Source: Vibrio sp. 99-70-13A1 (lineage in GTDB: Bacteria; Pseudomonadota; Gammaproteobacteria; Enterobacterales; Vibrionaceae). From it: a stretch of DNA of 51,161 bases. The notes beneath the pieces are model-generated. The model saw only the letters and a list, made by a program, of their open reading frames with translations. It was not told where the DNA came from and did not search any database. The stretch is taken from assembly GCF_013114625.1 (NCBI RefSeq), contig NZ_VTXD01000036.1:1-51161 (forward strand). Reading direction: 5' to 3'. A program made the position numbers and the translations under genes. This document shows positions 25,420 to 33,217 of the stretch, piece by piece (the stretch's first letter is position 1; every line of letters begins with the position of its first letter).

Positions 25420-26535
25420 ATGTCTACTTTTAAAAAGACATTACTAGGCGCGGCAGTTTCAACGCTGATGTTCAGTGGGGCAGCATTCGCCGATGGCGCA
25501 AACAGCGATGCAGCAAAAAATTATTTAACGAAAGATTCTTTTTCTTATGAAGTGTACGGCATCATCGCAATGCAAGCGGCTTACCGTGATTACGATTCAG
25601 GTGTGAGTGCAACGGATGACAATCTAGGTGGTGCACAGCTCAATAATGAATCTCGTATTGGTTTCCGTGGTAAGAAAGATTTCGCTAACTTTGGCCCAAC
25701 GTTCATTTGGCAAATTGAAGGTGGTTATGTAGACCCAAGCTTCGGTGGTGAAGGTGCTGGTCTTGGTGAGCGTGATACGTTCGTTGGTTTTGAAAGTGAA
25801 TCATTAGGTCAAGTTCGTTTAGGTCGTGTTTTAACACCTATGTATGAGCTAGTCGATTGGCCTGCATCTAACCCAGGCTTGGGTGATGTGTATGACTGGG
25901 GTGGCGCTATTGGTGGTGCTAAGTACCAAGACCGTCAGTCTAATACCATTCGTTGGGATAGCCCAATGTACAACGATGCATTGTCATTTGACGTTGCGGT
26001 AGGTGCTGGTGATAAAGCTGGCTTAGGTGAAGGGGATGATTACTGGAGTGGTTTAGCGGCACATTACAAATTAGGTCCAATCCAATTCGATGCGGCGTAT
26101 GAAGCGAACCGCAATATTGCTTCTGAAGGAGCAAATTGGTCGAATGATACTTACTTAGTTGGTATGCAAGGTTGGTTTGATAACGGTATTTCATTCTTCG
26201 CACAATACAAAATGATGGAAGCATCTGCAGGCAGTACTGATGAGAAGCAAGACGCAATGTCTGCTGGCTTGATGTACACGACTGGAGATTGGCAATACAA
26301 GTTGGGTTACGCGGCAAACTTCGAGCTTGAGCGTAATGGTAAAACGATTGATAACACCGACGACAACGTGATTTCTGCGCAAGTGATGTACTTTGTAGAT
26401 CCATCAGCTGTTCTTTATGTTCGTGCTCGTACTCTAGATTTCGGTGATGGCGCTGAAATGATTGATAACACTGGCGAACGTTGGAAATCAGCAGACTACG
26501 ATGAGTTATCTGTGGGCGTTGAGTACTACTTCTAA
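25420..26535 (+). CDS. chiP: Chitoporin ChiP
   Basis: A 371-residue outer-membrane trimeric porin for chitin oligosaccharides. The signal peptide is residues 1-24. The mature protein begins DGANSDAAKNYLTKDSFSYE, the same start as the structurally known Vibrio harveyi chitoporin, whose first nine residues act as a periplasmic plug. Other family blocks are ESRIGFRGKK, VDPSFGGEGAGLGERDTFVGF and LTPMYELVDWPASNPGLGDVYDWGG, the last around the constriction region with a Trp at precursor position 147. The C-terminus VGVEYYF ends in Phe. The family assignment separates it from general OmpU-type porins. Confidence 0.93.
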   Translation: MSTFKKTLLGAAVSTLMFSGAAFADGANSDAAKNYLTKDSFSYEVYGIIAMQAAYRDYDSGVSATDDNLGGAQLNNESRIGFRGKKDFANFGPTFIWQIEGGYVDPSFGGEGAGLGERDTFVGFESESLGQVRLGRVLTPMYELVDWPASNPGLGDVYDWGGAIGGAKYQDRQSNTIRWDSPMYNDALSFDVAVGAGDKAGLGEGDDYWSGLAAHYKLGPIQFDAAYEANRNIASEGANWSNDTYLVGMQGWFDNGISFFAQYKMMEASAGSTDEKQDAMSAGLMYTTGDWQYKLGYAANFELERNGKTIDNTDDNVISAQVMYFVDPSAVLYVRARTLDFGDGAEMIDNTGERWKSADYDELSVGVEYYF

Positions 26536-26589
26536 CGAACAATTGACGAATGTTTATGAGAAACATTGTAGATTGATTTGAAGCTAAAT

Positions 26590-26616
26590 AAGGGTATGCA
26601 TGTCATACCCTTTCCT
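26590..26616 (+). terminator. Probable terminator after chiP
   Basis: A 9-bp stem (AAGGGTATG, loop CATGT, CATACCCTT) 55 bases after the chiP stop, followed only by a short T-rich run (TTTCCTC). Termination may be partial. Confidence 0.5.
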
Positions 26617-26635
26617 CGTTAAATTGGTAATTATT

Positions 26636-27250
26636 ATGACTGTAAAAAAATCTTTATTGCTTGGTGCTATTCCGTTTCTTTTCTCTTCCCTAGCTTTGGC
26701 TAGCGGAACATTAACATTGCAAAAAGAGATGGTTCCTCAAGTACTCAATGGTGAAGCTATTGCGGCTTCTCACTTTACCGCTCAAAACACTATCCAATTG
26801 GAAGATGGAAAAAATCAATTGGCATTAACGGTTGGACAAATTGTTTTTGAAGATGGAAAGCGTAGAAAATATGACTCACAACCAATTCTATTAAGTTTTG
26901 AGGCACAGACAGATCAAGTTTTATCTATTAACTATCCAACATTTCGCACGATAGAAGACGCTAAAAAATTTGAACGTTCGCCTGTGATTACACTGACCGC
27001 GGAAAATGGCGAAGCAATTAAGTATGAAATTGATCGTTTGAACAAAGGCGGTTTACAAGGTTTTAGAGATTTTGAAAGAGAAGTCGCTGAATATAATCAG
27101 AAATCTGGTAATGAAATATCAGGTAAAGTGAAGAAAACAGTGCCAATGTCAGAAATAAAAACTGTTGCGACACTGCAAGGTGATTTTTCCAAATTAGATG
27201 ATGAGCAACAGCAAGAATTCATGCAATGGGCGATGCGTAATTTAAAGTAA
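26636..27250 (+). CDS. DUF2057 family exported protein
   Basis: A 204-residue protein with a signal peptide ending LALASG. It resembles the DUF2057 (YccT/UPF0319) family: an early segment LTLQKEMVPQVLNGEAI followed by beta-rich sequence with GKNQLALTVGQIVFEDG. The function of the family is unknown. The start at 26636 (MTVKKSLLL) has GGTAATT before it; the 12-residue extension to 26600 overlaps the chiP hairpin and is rejected. It lies 100 bases after chiP and 110 before gltX. Confidence 0.78.
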   Translation: MTVKKSLLLGAIPFLFSSLALASGTLTLQKEMVPQVLNGEAIAASHFTAQNTIQLEDGKNQLALTVGQIVFEDGKRRKYDSQPILLSFEAQTDQVLSINYPTFRTIEDAKKFERSPVITLTAENGEAIKYEIDRLNKGGLQGFRDFEREVAEYNQKSGNEISGKVKKTVPMSEIKTVATLQGDFSKLDDEQQQEFMQWAMRNLK

Positions 27251-27360
27251 TTTCTAGCATTGTAGATTTGCCTTAGGGTGGTAAAATGTCGCCACTTTTA
27301 CCCATGTATCCGCAGTTGGTATTGATGATATCGCTGCACATCCATCTCTAAGGTATTTAA

Positions 27361-28788
27361 ATGACGGTTAAAACTCGTTTTGCTCCTAGCCCTACTGGCT
27401 ATCTTCACGTTGGTGGTGCACGTACTGCACTTTACTCTTGGCTTTTTGCTAAAAACCAAGGTGGTGAATTTGTTCTTCGTATTGAAGACACTGACTTAGA
27501 GCGTAACTCTCAAGAAGCAGTAGATGCGATCTTAGAAGGCATGCAATGGATGGGTATGGAGTGGGATGAAGGTCCTTACTACCAATCTAAGCGTTTTGAT
27601 CGTTATAACGAAATGGTTGATAAGCTTCTTGCTGCAGACAAAGCATTCAAATGTTATGCATCTAAAGAGCTGCTTGACGAAATTCGTGAAGAGCAAGAAG
27701 CAAACAAAGAAATGGCTCGTTACGATGCTAACCACCCTAAAATTGTTGCAGCAAACGAAGCAGCAAAAGAAGGTGATGCATGTGTTATTCGTTTCCGTAA
27801 CCCAAAAGAAGGCAGCGTAGTTTTTGATGACCAAATTCGTGGTCGTATCGAAATTTCTAACAGCCAACTTGATGACCTAATTATTCGCCGTACAGACGGT
27901 GCTCCAACATACAACTTCGTTGTTGTAGTGGATGACTGGGACATGGGCATTACACACGTTGTTCGTGGTGAAGACCACATCAACAACACACCTCGTCAAA
28001 TCAACATCTATGAAGCACTAGGCGCGCCAGTTCCAACTTTCGCTCACTGTGCAATGATTCTTGGTGATGACGGTGCAAAACTTTCTAAGCGTCACGGTGC
28101 TGTTTCTGTAATGCAATACCGCGATGAAGGTTACCTGCCAAATGCTCTAAACAACTACCTAGTGCGTTTAGGCTGGTCTAATGGTGATCAAGAAATTTTC
28201 TCTCAAGAAGAGATGATTAATTTATTCAGCCTAAATGCGATCAGCAAGTCTGCATCTGCATTCAACACTGATAAGCTACTTTGGTTGAACAACCACTACA
28301 TTAAAACTTCTGAGCCTGAGTACGTTGCAAAATACCTGCAATGGCACCTAGATGAGCAGAAGATTGATACAACGAATGGCCCTGCAATCACTGAAGTGAT
28401 CAAGCTAGTTGGCGAGCGTTGTAACACGCTTATCGAACTTGCTGAGCAATCTCGTTACTTCTACGAAGATTTCTCTGAGTTTGAAGCGGGCGCAGCTAAG
28501 AAGCACTTACGTGGCGTAGCAAAAGGTCCATTAGAGTTAGCCTTGGCTAAAGCTGAAGCACTTGAAGACTTCACAACAGCAAGCATCAAAGACGGTGTGA
28601 TTGCTGCAGTATGTGAAGAACTAGAGATCGGCATGGGTAAAATCGGCATGCCACTTCGCGTAGCAGTAACAGGTGGCGGTCAGTCTCCTTCTGTTGACGC
28701 AGTAATGGAACTTGTTGGTAAAGAGCGCGTTGTTGCTCGTATCAAGATGGCTCTAGAATTCATTGCTGAGCGTGAAGTTAACGCTTAA
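27361..28788 (+). CDS. gltX: Glutamyl-tRNA synthetase
   Basis: A 475-residue class I aminoacyl-tRNA synthetase. The HIGH-type motif is SPTGYLHVGG at residues 10-19 and the KMSKS-type motif is KLSKRHG at 240-246. The C-terminal anticodon-binding helical domain ends ALEFIAEREVNA. AAGG lies seven bases before the ATG. It stands alone on the plus strand and ends at a bidirectional terminator shared with the aryl polyene operon. Confidence 0.98.
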   Translation: MTVKTRFAPSPTGYLHVGGARTALYSWLFAKNQGGEFVLRIEDTDLERNSQEAVDAILEGMQWMGMEWDEGPYYQSKRFDRYNEMVDKLLAADKAFKCYASKELLDEIREEQEANKEMARYDANHPKIVAANEAAKEGDACVIRFRNPKEGSVVFDDQIRGRIEISNSQLDDLIIRRTDGAPTYNFVVVVDDWDMGITHVVRGEDHINNTPRQINIYEALGAPVPTFAHCAMILGDDGAKLSKRHGAVSVMQYRDEGYLPNALNNYLVRLGWSNGDQEIFSQEEMINLFSLNAISKSASAFNTDKLLWLNNHYIKTSEPEYVAKYLQWHLDEQKIDTTNGPAITEVIKLVGERCNTLIELAEQSRYFYEDFSEFEAGAAKKHLRGVAKGPLELALAKAEALEDFTTASIKDGVIAAVCEELEIGMGKIGMPLRVAVTGGGQSPSVDAVMELVGKERVVARIKMALEFIAEREVNA

Positions 28789-28808
28789 TCTGCGATGATT
28801 CAAAAATA

Positions 28809-28846
28809 AAAAGGGGCAGTAACTTCGGTTACTGCCCCTTTTTTGT
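28809..28846. terminator. Bidirectional terminator between gltX and the aryl polyene operon
   Basis: A strong stem AAGGGGCAGTAAC / GTTACTGCCCCTT with loop TTCG, preceded by A-rich and followed by T-rich sequence, so it works in both directions. A second 10-bp inverted repeat lies at 28861-28887, on the aryl polyene side. Confidence 0.9.
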
Positions 28847-28934
28847 TCTTGCCTGTTAATAACGATTCTTGTCAGTTAAGAATCGTTCTTGGCTACTAAT
28901 AGTATTCTTGTTTACTAATAAATAGTTTGGCGTA

Positions 28935-30158
28935 TTAGATTCTCTTGAAAATAATAGACGTATTAATTCCACCAAAAGCAAAGTTGTTACTCATTAAGTA
29001 CTCGACTTCCAGTTCGCGACCAGTACCTGTGATGTAATCCAGTTTTCCGCAATTTTCATCTATATTTTCTAAGTTCAGAGTTGGGCTAAACCAGCCTGAG
29101 TGCATCATTTCTAAACTTAGCCACGCTTCAATCGCGCCACATGCACCTAAGGTATGTCCGAAGTAGCTTTTTAAAGAGCTAATGGGTACTTCACCAAAGA
29201 TATTGGCCGTTGCATTACTTTCGGCAATGTCACCTTTGTCTGTTGCCGTGCCATGAGCAGATACAAACCCAATTTTCTTCGCTGGCAGCTTGGCGTCTTT
29301 TAGTGCTTTCTCCATACAAATTTGCATGGTTTCCATTTGAGGTTGCGTGACATGCGCAGCATCGCAATTGCTCGCAAACCCAATGATTTCTGCATAGATT
29401 TTGGCACCGCGAGCCACAGCGTGATCGTATTCTTCAAGAATTAACGTACCAGCACCTTCACCGATAACTAACCCATCTCGATCTTTGTCGTACGGGCTAG
29501 GGGATGTTTTCGGGTTGTCATTTTTTAGGCTGGTGGCAAATAAAGTGTCGAATACGGCTGATTCTGTCGGGCAAAGTTCTTCTCCACCACCAGCAACCAT
29601 AACGGTTTGGTAACCGTGCTTGATCGCTTCATAGGCATAACCAATGGCTTGGCTACCAGATGTACATGCGCTGCTGGTTGGAATGACTCTGCCTTTCAAA
29701 CCAAAAAACAGACCGACATTGACGGCTGCGGTATGCGGCATCATTTGAACATAGGTAGTCGCTGTGATTGCGCGTGTTGATTTTTCATTTAGCATTACAC
29801 CAAATGCACCAACTGCGTCTGTACTACCTGTTGAAGATCCGTAAGCAATGCCCGTTTCACCATTAGTGAGAATATCGTGACCGATTAAACCGGCTTGCTC
29901 TAAAGCATTTTCAGTTGCAACAGTAGCAAGGCGAGATACTCGTCCCATGCCTCTAACTTGTTTGCGCTTGTAGTGCTTTGGCAGCTCAAAACCATCAATT
30001 GGGGCGGCAAGCTTAGTGTTCAAACCATCATATTGCTCAAAACTTGGCATGTACTGCGTAGCATTTTCGCAAGCTTTAAGTTTAGGTTCGATTTGCTGCC
30101 AATCATTACCAAAAGCGGTGACACCTGACATTCCAGTGACTACTACTCGGCGGGTCAT
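28935..30158 (-). CDS. apeR: Aryl polyene beta-ketoacyl-ACP synthase (apeR type)
   Basis: A 407-residue FabF-like ketosynthase. The full Cys-His-His triad is present: C165 in TSSACTSGSQ, H302 in SAHGTATDKG and H335 in SYFGHTLGACGA. In studied APE pathways ApeR is a separate homodimeric ketosynthase thought to make an early product. It is the last gene of the operon, overlapping the reductase by four bases (ATGA). The letter follows gene order and similarity to described clusters. Confidence 0.9.
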   Translation of the reverse strand: MTRRVVVTGMSGVTAFGNDWQQIEPKLKACENATQYMPSFEQYDGLNTKLAAPIDGFELPKHYKRKQVRGMGRVSRLATVATENALEQAGLIGHDILTNGETGIAYGSSTGSTDAVGAFGVMLNEKSTRAITATTYVQMMPHTAAVNVGLFFGLKGRVIPTSSACTSGSQAIGYAYEAIKHGYQTVMVAGGGEELCPTESAVFDTLFATSLKNDNPKTSPSPYDKDRDGLVIGEGAGTLILEEYDHAVARGAKIYAEIIGFASNCDAAHVTQPQMETMQICMEKALKDAKLPAKKIGFVSAHGTATDKGDIAESNATANIFGEVPISSLKSYFGHTLGACGAIEAWLSLEMMHSGWFSPTLNLENIDENCGKLDYITGTGRELEVEYLMSNNFAFGGINTSIIFKRI

Positions 30159-30880
30159 ACTAAGCCTCCATTCACTGAAATTACTTGTCGGGTAACATAG
30201 CCAGCAATATCAGACATCAAGTAGCTGACAAGCCCTGCCACTTCTTCTGGCTCGCCCATACGGCGGAGCGGAACTTGTGGTAAAGCGTGTTCTTTTACAT
30301 GCTCATCAACCATGCCGGTATCAATGAGTCCAGGAGCCACACAGTTTACTGTGATTTTTCGCTTAGCCAGTTCCAGAGCAAGCGATTTGGTTGCGCCGAT
30401 CACACCTGCTTTCGCGGCTGAATAGTTGGTTTGACCGCGGTTTCCCATGATCCCTGAAACAGAAGCTAGCGTAACAATTCGCCCGCCTTTACGTTTTTGA
30501 ACCATAGGCATTACGCAAGGGTGAAGTACGTTATAGAAGCTATCTAGATTGGTATGAATCACGCCATCCCATTCTTCTTCAGTCATGGCTGGGAAAGCGG
30601 TATCTCTGGTAATGCCGGCATTATTCACAACACCGTAGTAAGCGCCATGTTGTTCAATATCGGCTTCTAAGGTTTCACGGCACTGGGCTCGGTTGCTGAT
30701 ATCAAATTGAATTAAGCGACCTGAACCGCCTAGTTCTTTAATTGATTCAAGTGTCGCCTGCGCACCTGCTTTGTCGCCCATGTAATGAACGGCGATATCA
30801 AATCCATCTTTTGCCAGTTGAATGGCGATTGCTTTGCCGATGCCTTTGCTGGCACCCGTGACGAGTACTTGACGAGTCAT
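30155..30880 (-). CDS. apeQ: Aryl polyene 3-ketoacyl-ACP reductase (apeQ type)
   Basis: A 241-residue short-chain dehydrogenase of the FabG type. The NADPH motif TGASKGIG is at residues 8-15, NNAG at 86-89, and the catalytic Ser140, Tyr153 and Lys157 are in place (TNYSAAKAG). It would reduce each ketoacyl intermediate of the growing polyene on the ACP. It overlaps its neighbours on both sides by four bases, indicating strict co-translation with the ketosynthase and dehydratase. Confidence 0.93.
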   Translation of the reverse strand: MTRQVLVTGASKGIGKAIAIQLAKDGFDIAVHYMGDKAGAQATLESIKELGGSGRLIQFDISNRAQCRETLEADIEQHGAYYGVVNNAGITRDTAFPAMTEEEWDGVIHTNLDSFYNVLHPCVMPMVQKRKGGRIVTLASVSGIMGNRGQTNYSAAKAGVIGATKSLALELAKRKITVNCVAPGLIDTGMVDEHVKEHALPQVPLRRMGEPEEVAGLVSYLMSDIAGYVTRQVISVNGGLV

Positions 30881-31341
30881 GACTGGCTCCTAGTTTTCAT
30901 TTCTTGTAATTTTTCTTGAGTTGGGACGTACACATTTAACTGACATTGAGCCAAGGATTCACCTGTAAGTTCAATGCTAGCTGTGAAAACTGCCATGCCA
31001 TTATCTTCCATCAATTGCTCTGCAAAAATATCGAGGGTTTGTCCAACCGCAAATTCATCGCACTGCGCTTGATAGCGACGAGAACCTAGTAAAAAGCCAA
31101 TAGGTGCTTCATTTCCTTTTTGATGAGCATGGTAGCCCGACCAAGCCGCAATAGATTGCGCCATAAATTCAATTCCTACGTAAGCAGGAATGGATTGGGT
31201 CTCTTCATCAAAAAATAAGTTCTGCTCACTAATCGTGACTTGGCAATGGATTGATTCTTCTTCAACCTTGATGGCTTTATCGATGAATATCATTGGATCA
31301 TCGTGAGGAAGTAATACATTAATGGAAGGGATATCAGTCAT
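30877..31341 (-). CDS. apeP: Aryl polyene hot-dog dehydratase (apeP type)
   Basis: A 154-residue single hot-dog protein. LLPHDDPMIFID at residues 10-21 carries the FabZ/FabA-like early His, and the helix YVGIEFMAQSIAAWSGYHA contains Glu58 at the expected catalytic place. In the pathway a pair of hot-dog proteins (ApeI and ApeP) removes water to build conjugated double bonds. It overlaps apeO by eight bases and apeQ by four. Confidence 0.86.
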   Translation of the reverse strand: MTDIPSINVLLPHDDPMIFIDKAIKVEEESIHCQVTISEQNLFFDEETQSIPAYVGIEFMAQSIAAWSGYHAHQKGNEAPIGFLLGSRRYQAQCDEFAVGQTLDIFAEQLMEDNGMAVFTASIELTGESLAQCQLNVYVPTQEKLQEMKTRSQS

Positions 31342-32521
31342 TTACGACACCAAAAATAAGGCTAATGTTGTTACCACCAAAAGCAAACGAGTTGCTTAAG
31401 ATATTTGTTTTTTTTATTTGTTGTGGGCAGTTTATCAAATCAATGTCGATGTCATCAGCTTTATCCTGACATTTTTGTAAGGGAAGCGGTAAGTTGTGCT
31501 TCAGCACATGCCATGCAATAGCGGCTTCGACTGCACTTGCTGCCCCCAAAGTATGCCCTGTAATCGGTTTAGTGGAACTAACTGGCACGTCAGCCCCAAA
31601 TACTCTGTGTATCGCTTTGCTTTCCATCGAATCATTTAATGGGGTCGCAGTACCATGAGCATTAATATAGCCAATATCTTGTGGAGATAACTGAGCGGCA
31701 TGCAATGCTTTTTTCATTGCTTGTTCGGCTCCATTACCTTCAGGGTGGGGCGCTGAAATATGATGAGCATCGGAGCTGTCACCCGCGCCTAGCAATGCAA
31801 GAGTTGGCTTGCTATCACTTACTGGTTTATCTTTGCTCAGCAACATAAAGGCTGCCGCTTCACCGATATTTATGCCATTTCTTTTGGAACTGAATGGTTG
31901 GCATAAAGTGGATGACAGCGCTTCAAGACCATGGAACCCATTCAATGTAAGCTTACATAAGGTATCTGCTCCGCCGACTAATACCGCATCGACCATTCCA
32001 GAATTTAATAAGCGTTGCGCAGTTAAGAAAGCTCGCCCACTTGAAGAACAAGCGGTAGAAATCGCATAGTGAGGACCATGAATATCGTAATACTGACTGA
32101 TGAAGTCTGTGATGTTGCCTAACTCTTGCTGCGAATAGTTGAAGTCATTAGGGAATTGCCCATTGTCTAATTTGTGCTTAAAAGCAGTTTCACCATCAGC
32201 AATGCCAGAGGTACTGGTGCCTACGACGATAGCAATACGATTTGAGCCGTATTGTTTTTTCATCGACTCAATAGTTGGCTCTATTTGCTTCAACGCTGAA
32301 AGTGCCAGGCAGTTATTACGAGTATTAAATTCTAGTAAATGCTCAGGAAGGCTAGGTAATAACTGCGAAACCCTACCAACAACCGTCGCTTTTCCGTCAT
32401 TTAAAATCTGTAAGTCTTCAACCATATTTGGGTTGTGACCACTTGTTAAACAACGGTGTATCTCTGTGTTCTGAGACCCAAGGGCAGAATGGAAACCACA
32501 GTCATGAATATAAATTGGCAT
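31334..32521 (-). CDS. apeO: Aryl polyene beta-ketoacyl-ACP synthase (apeO type)
   Basis: A 395-residue condensing enzyme with an intact triad: C158 in ISTACSSSGRAF, H289 in NAHGTATPLND and H323 in TGHTLGAASA. In APE biosynthesis ApeO pairs with the short ApeC protein as a ketosynthase and chain-length-factor dimer that elongates the polyene with malonyl units. It lies in the minus-strand operon just downstream of the DUF3261 lipoprotein. Confidence 0.9.
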   Translation of the reverse strand: MPIYIHDCGFHSALGSQNTEIHRCLTSGHNPNMVEDLQILNDGKATVVGRVSQLLPSLPEHLLEFNTRNNCLALSALKQIEPTIESMKKQYGSNRIAIVVGTSTSGIADGETAFKHKLDNGQFPNDFNYSQQELGNITDFISQYYDIHGPHYAISTACSSSGRAFLTAQRLLNSGMVDAVLVGGADTLCKLTLNGFHGLEALSSTLCQPFSSKRNGINIGEAAAFMLLSKDKPVSDSKPTLALLGAGDSSDAHHISAPHPEGNGAEQAMKKALHAAQLSPQDIGYINAHGTATPLNDSMESKAIHRVFGADVPVSSTKPITGHTLGAASAVEAAIAWHVLKHNLPLPLQKCQDKADDIDIDLINCPQQIKKTNILSNSFAFGGNNISLIFGVVND

Positions 32522-32534
32522 AGTTACTCGTTCT

Positions 32535-33197
32535 TTATTGGCGTTTAGAGATGGTTGAATTTAGGGTTTGAATCTGAATCTTATAGTCTTGAGTGAGGTG
32601 CTCAAAGGTCACTTGTTTAGCTAACTTGGCAGATTGGGTCTCACTTGGTTTTACTTCTTCCGAGTATTGGTAAGTGATTTCTATAATGGCTTGGTCGTTC
32701 TCATCGAATATCTTTCGAGTATTATTCGTTTCTACCATATACCACCCAATCGCTTGCAATGGTTGCTGCCACGCATCTATTGGCCAAAGTGTAATCATTA
32801 AGTTGAATAAGATCTGCTCTGGTTGAGGCAAGGTTTGATCTAACCCGGTCAGAATATCGGTGTCTATTTGATTATCTTGATATTTCAAAGAGAGAATTCT
32901 TGTTCCCCATGAAGAAAATCCTGCAAGAATGACTTTATCTGCATCGACTTGAAGCTGAACGGGTAACTGATGTGTTTTGTCTTCCCATGTCGCACTGATC
33001 AGTTGGCTAGCCGTGACTGAATAACCTAACTCATGAGGCTGAGGTAAAGTAAGGTCAACGCCAGGTTCTATAGTGACGGATGATTCTTTCGGCGGCAAAG
33101 CATTCATCGAGCAGGCGCTTAGAAGCAGCGTAATGCAAGTCATTAAACTGAAGTGAATCAAACGCCAGGTCTTTATGTCTTTTATCTTAAAATTCAC
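32535..33197 (-). CDS. DUF3261 lipoprotein of the aryl polyene cluster
   Basis: A 220-residue lipoprotein with the signal LMTCITLLLSAC, lipidated at Cys29. The rest is beta-rich, with a middle segment TLWPIDAWQQPLQAIGWYMV. The start is GTG with AGGA upstream. DUF3261 lipoproteins recur in aryl polyene and related pigment clusters beside the LolA-like and MMPL genes; the position corresponds to apeN. An outer-membrane role in pigment placement is inferred, not shown. Confidence 0.82.
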   Translation of the reverse strand: MNFKIKDIKTWRLIHFSLMTCITLLLSACSMNALPPKESSVTIEPGVDLTLPQPHELGYSVTASQLISATWEDKTHQLPVQLQVDADKVILAGFSSWGTRILSLKYQDNQIDTDILTGLDQTLPQPEQILFNLMITLWPIDAWQQPLQAIGWYMVETNNTRKIFDENDQAIIEITYQYSEEVKPSETQSAKLAKQVTFEHLTQDYKIQIQTLNSTISKRQ

Positions 33198-33217
33198 GAG
33201 TCTTAGTTCCTATGCTT

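Noticed and set aside
25940..26566. 208-residue minus-strand frame inside chiP
   Set aside because: It is the mirror of a strongly conserved porin gene; its composition (Arg, Ser, His, Gln) is that of an antisense shadow.
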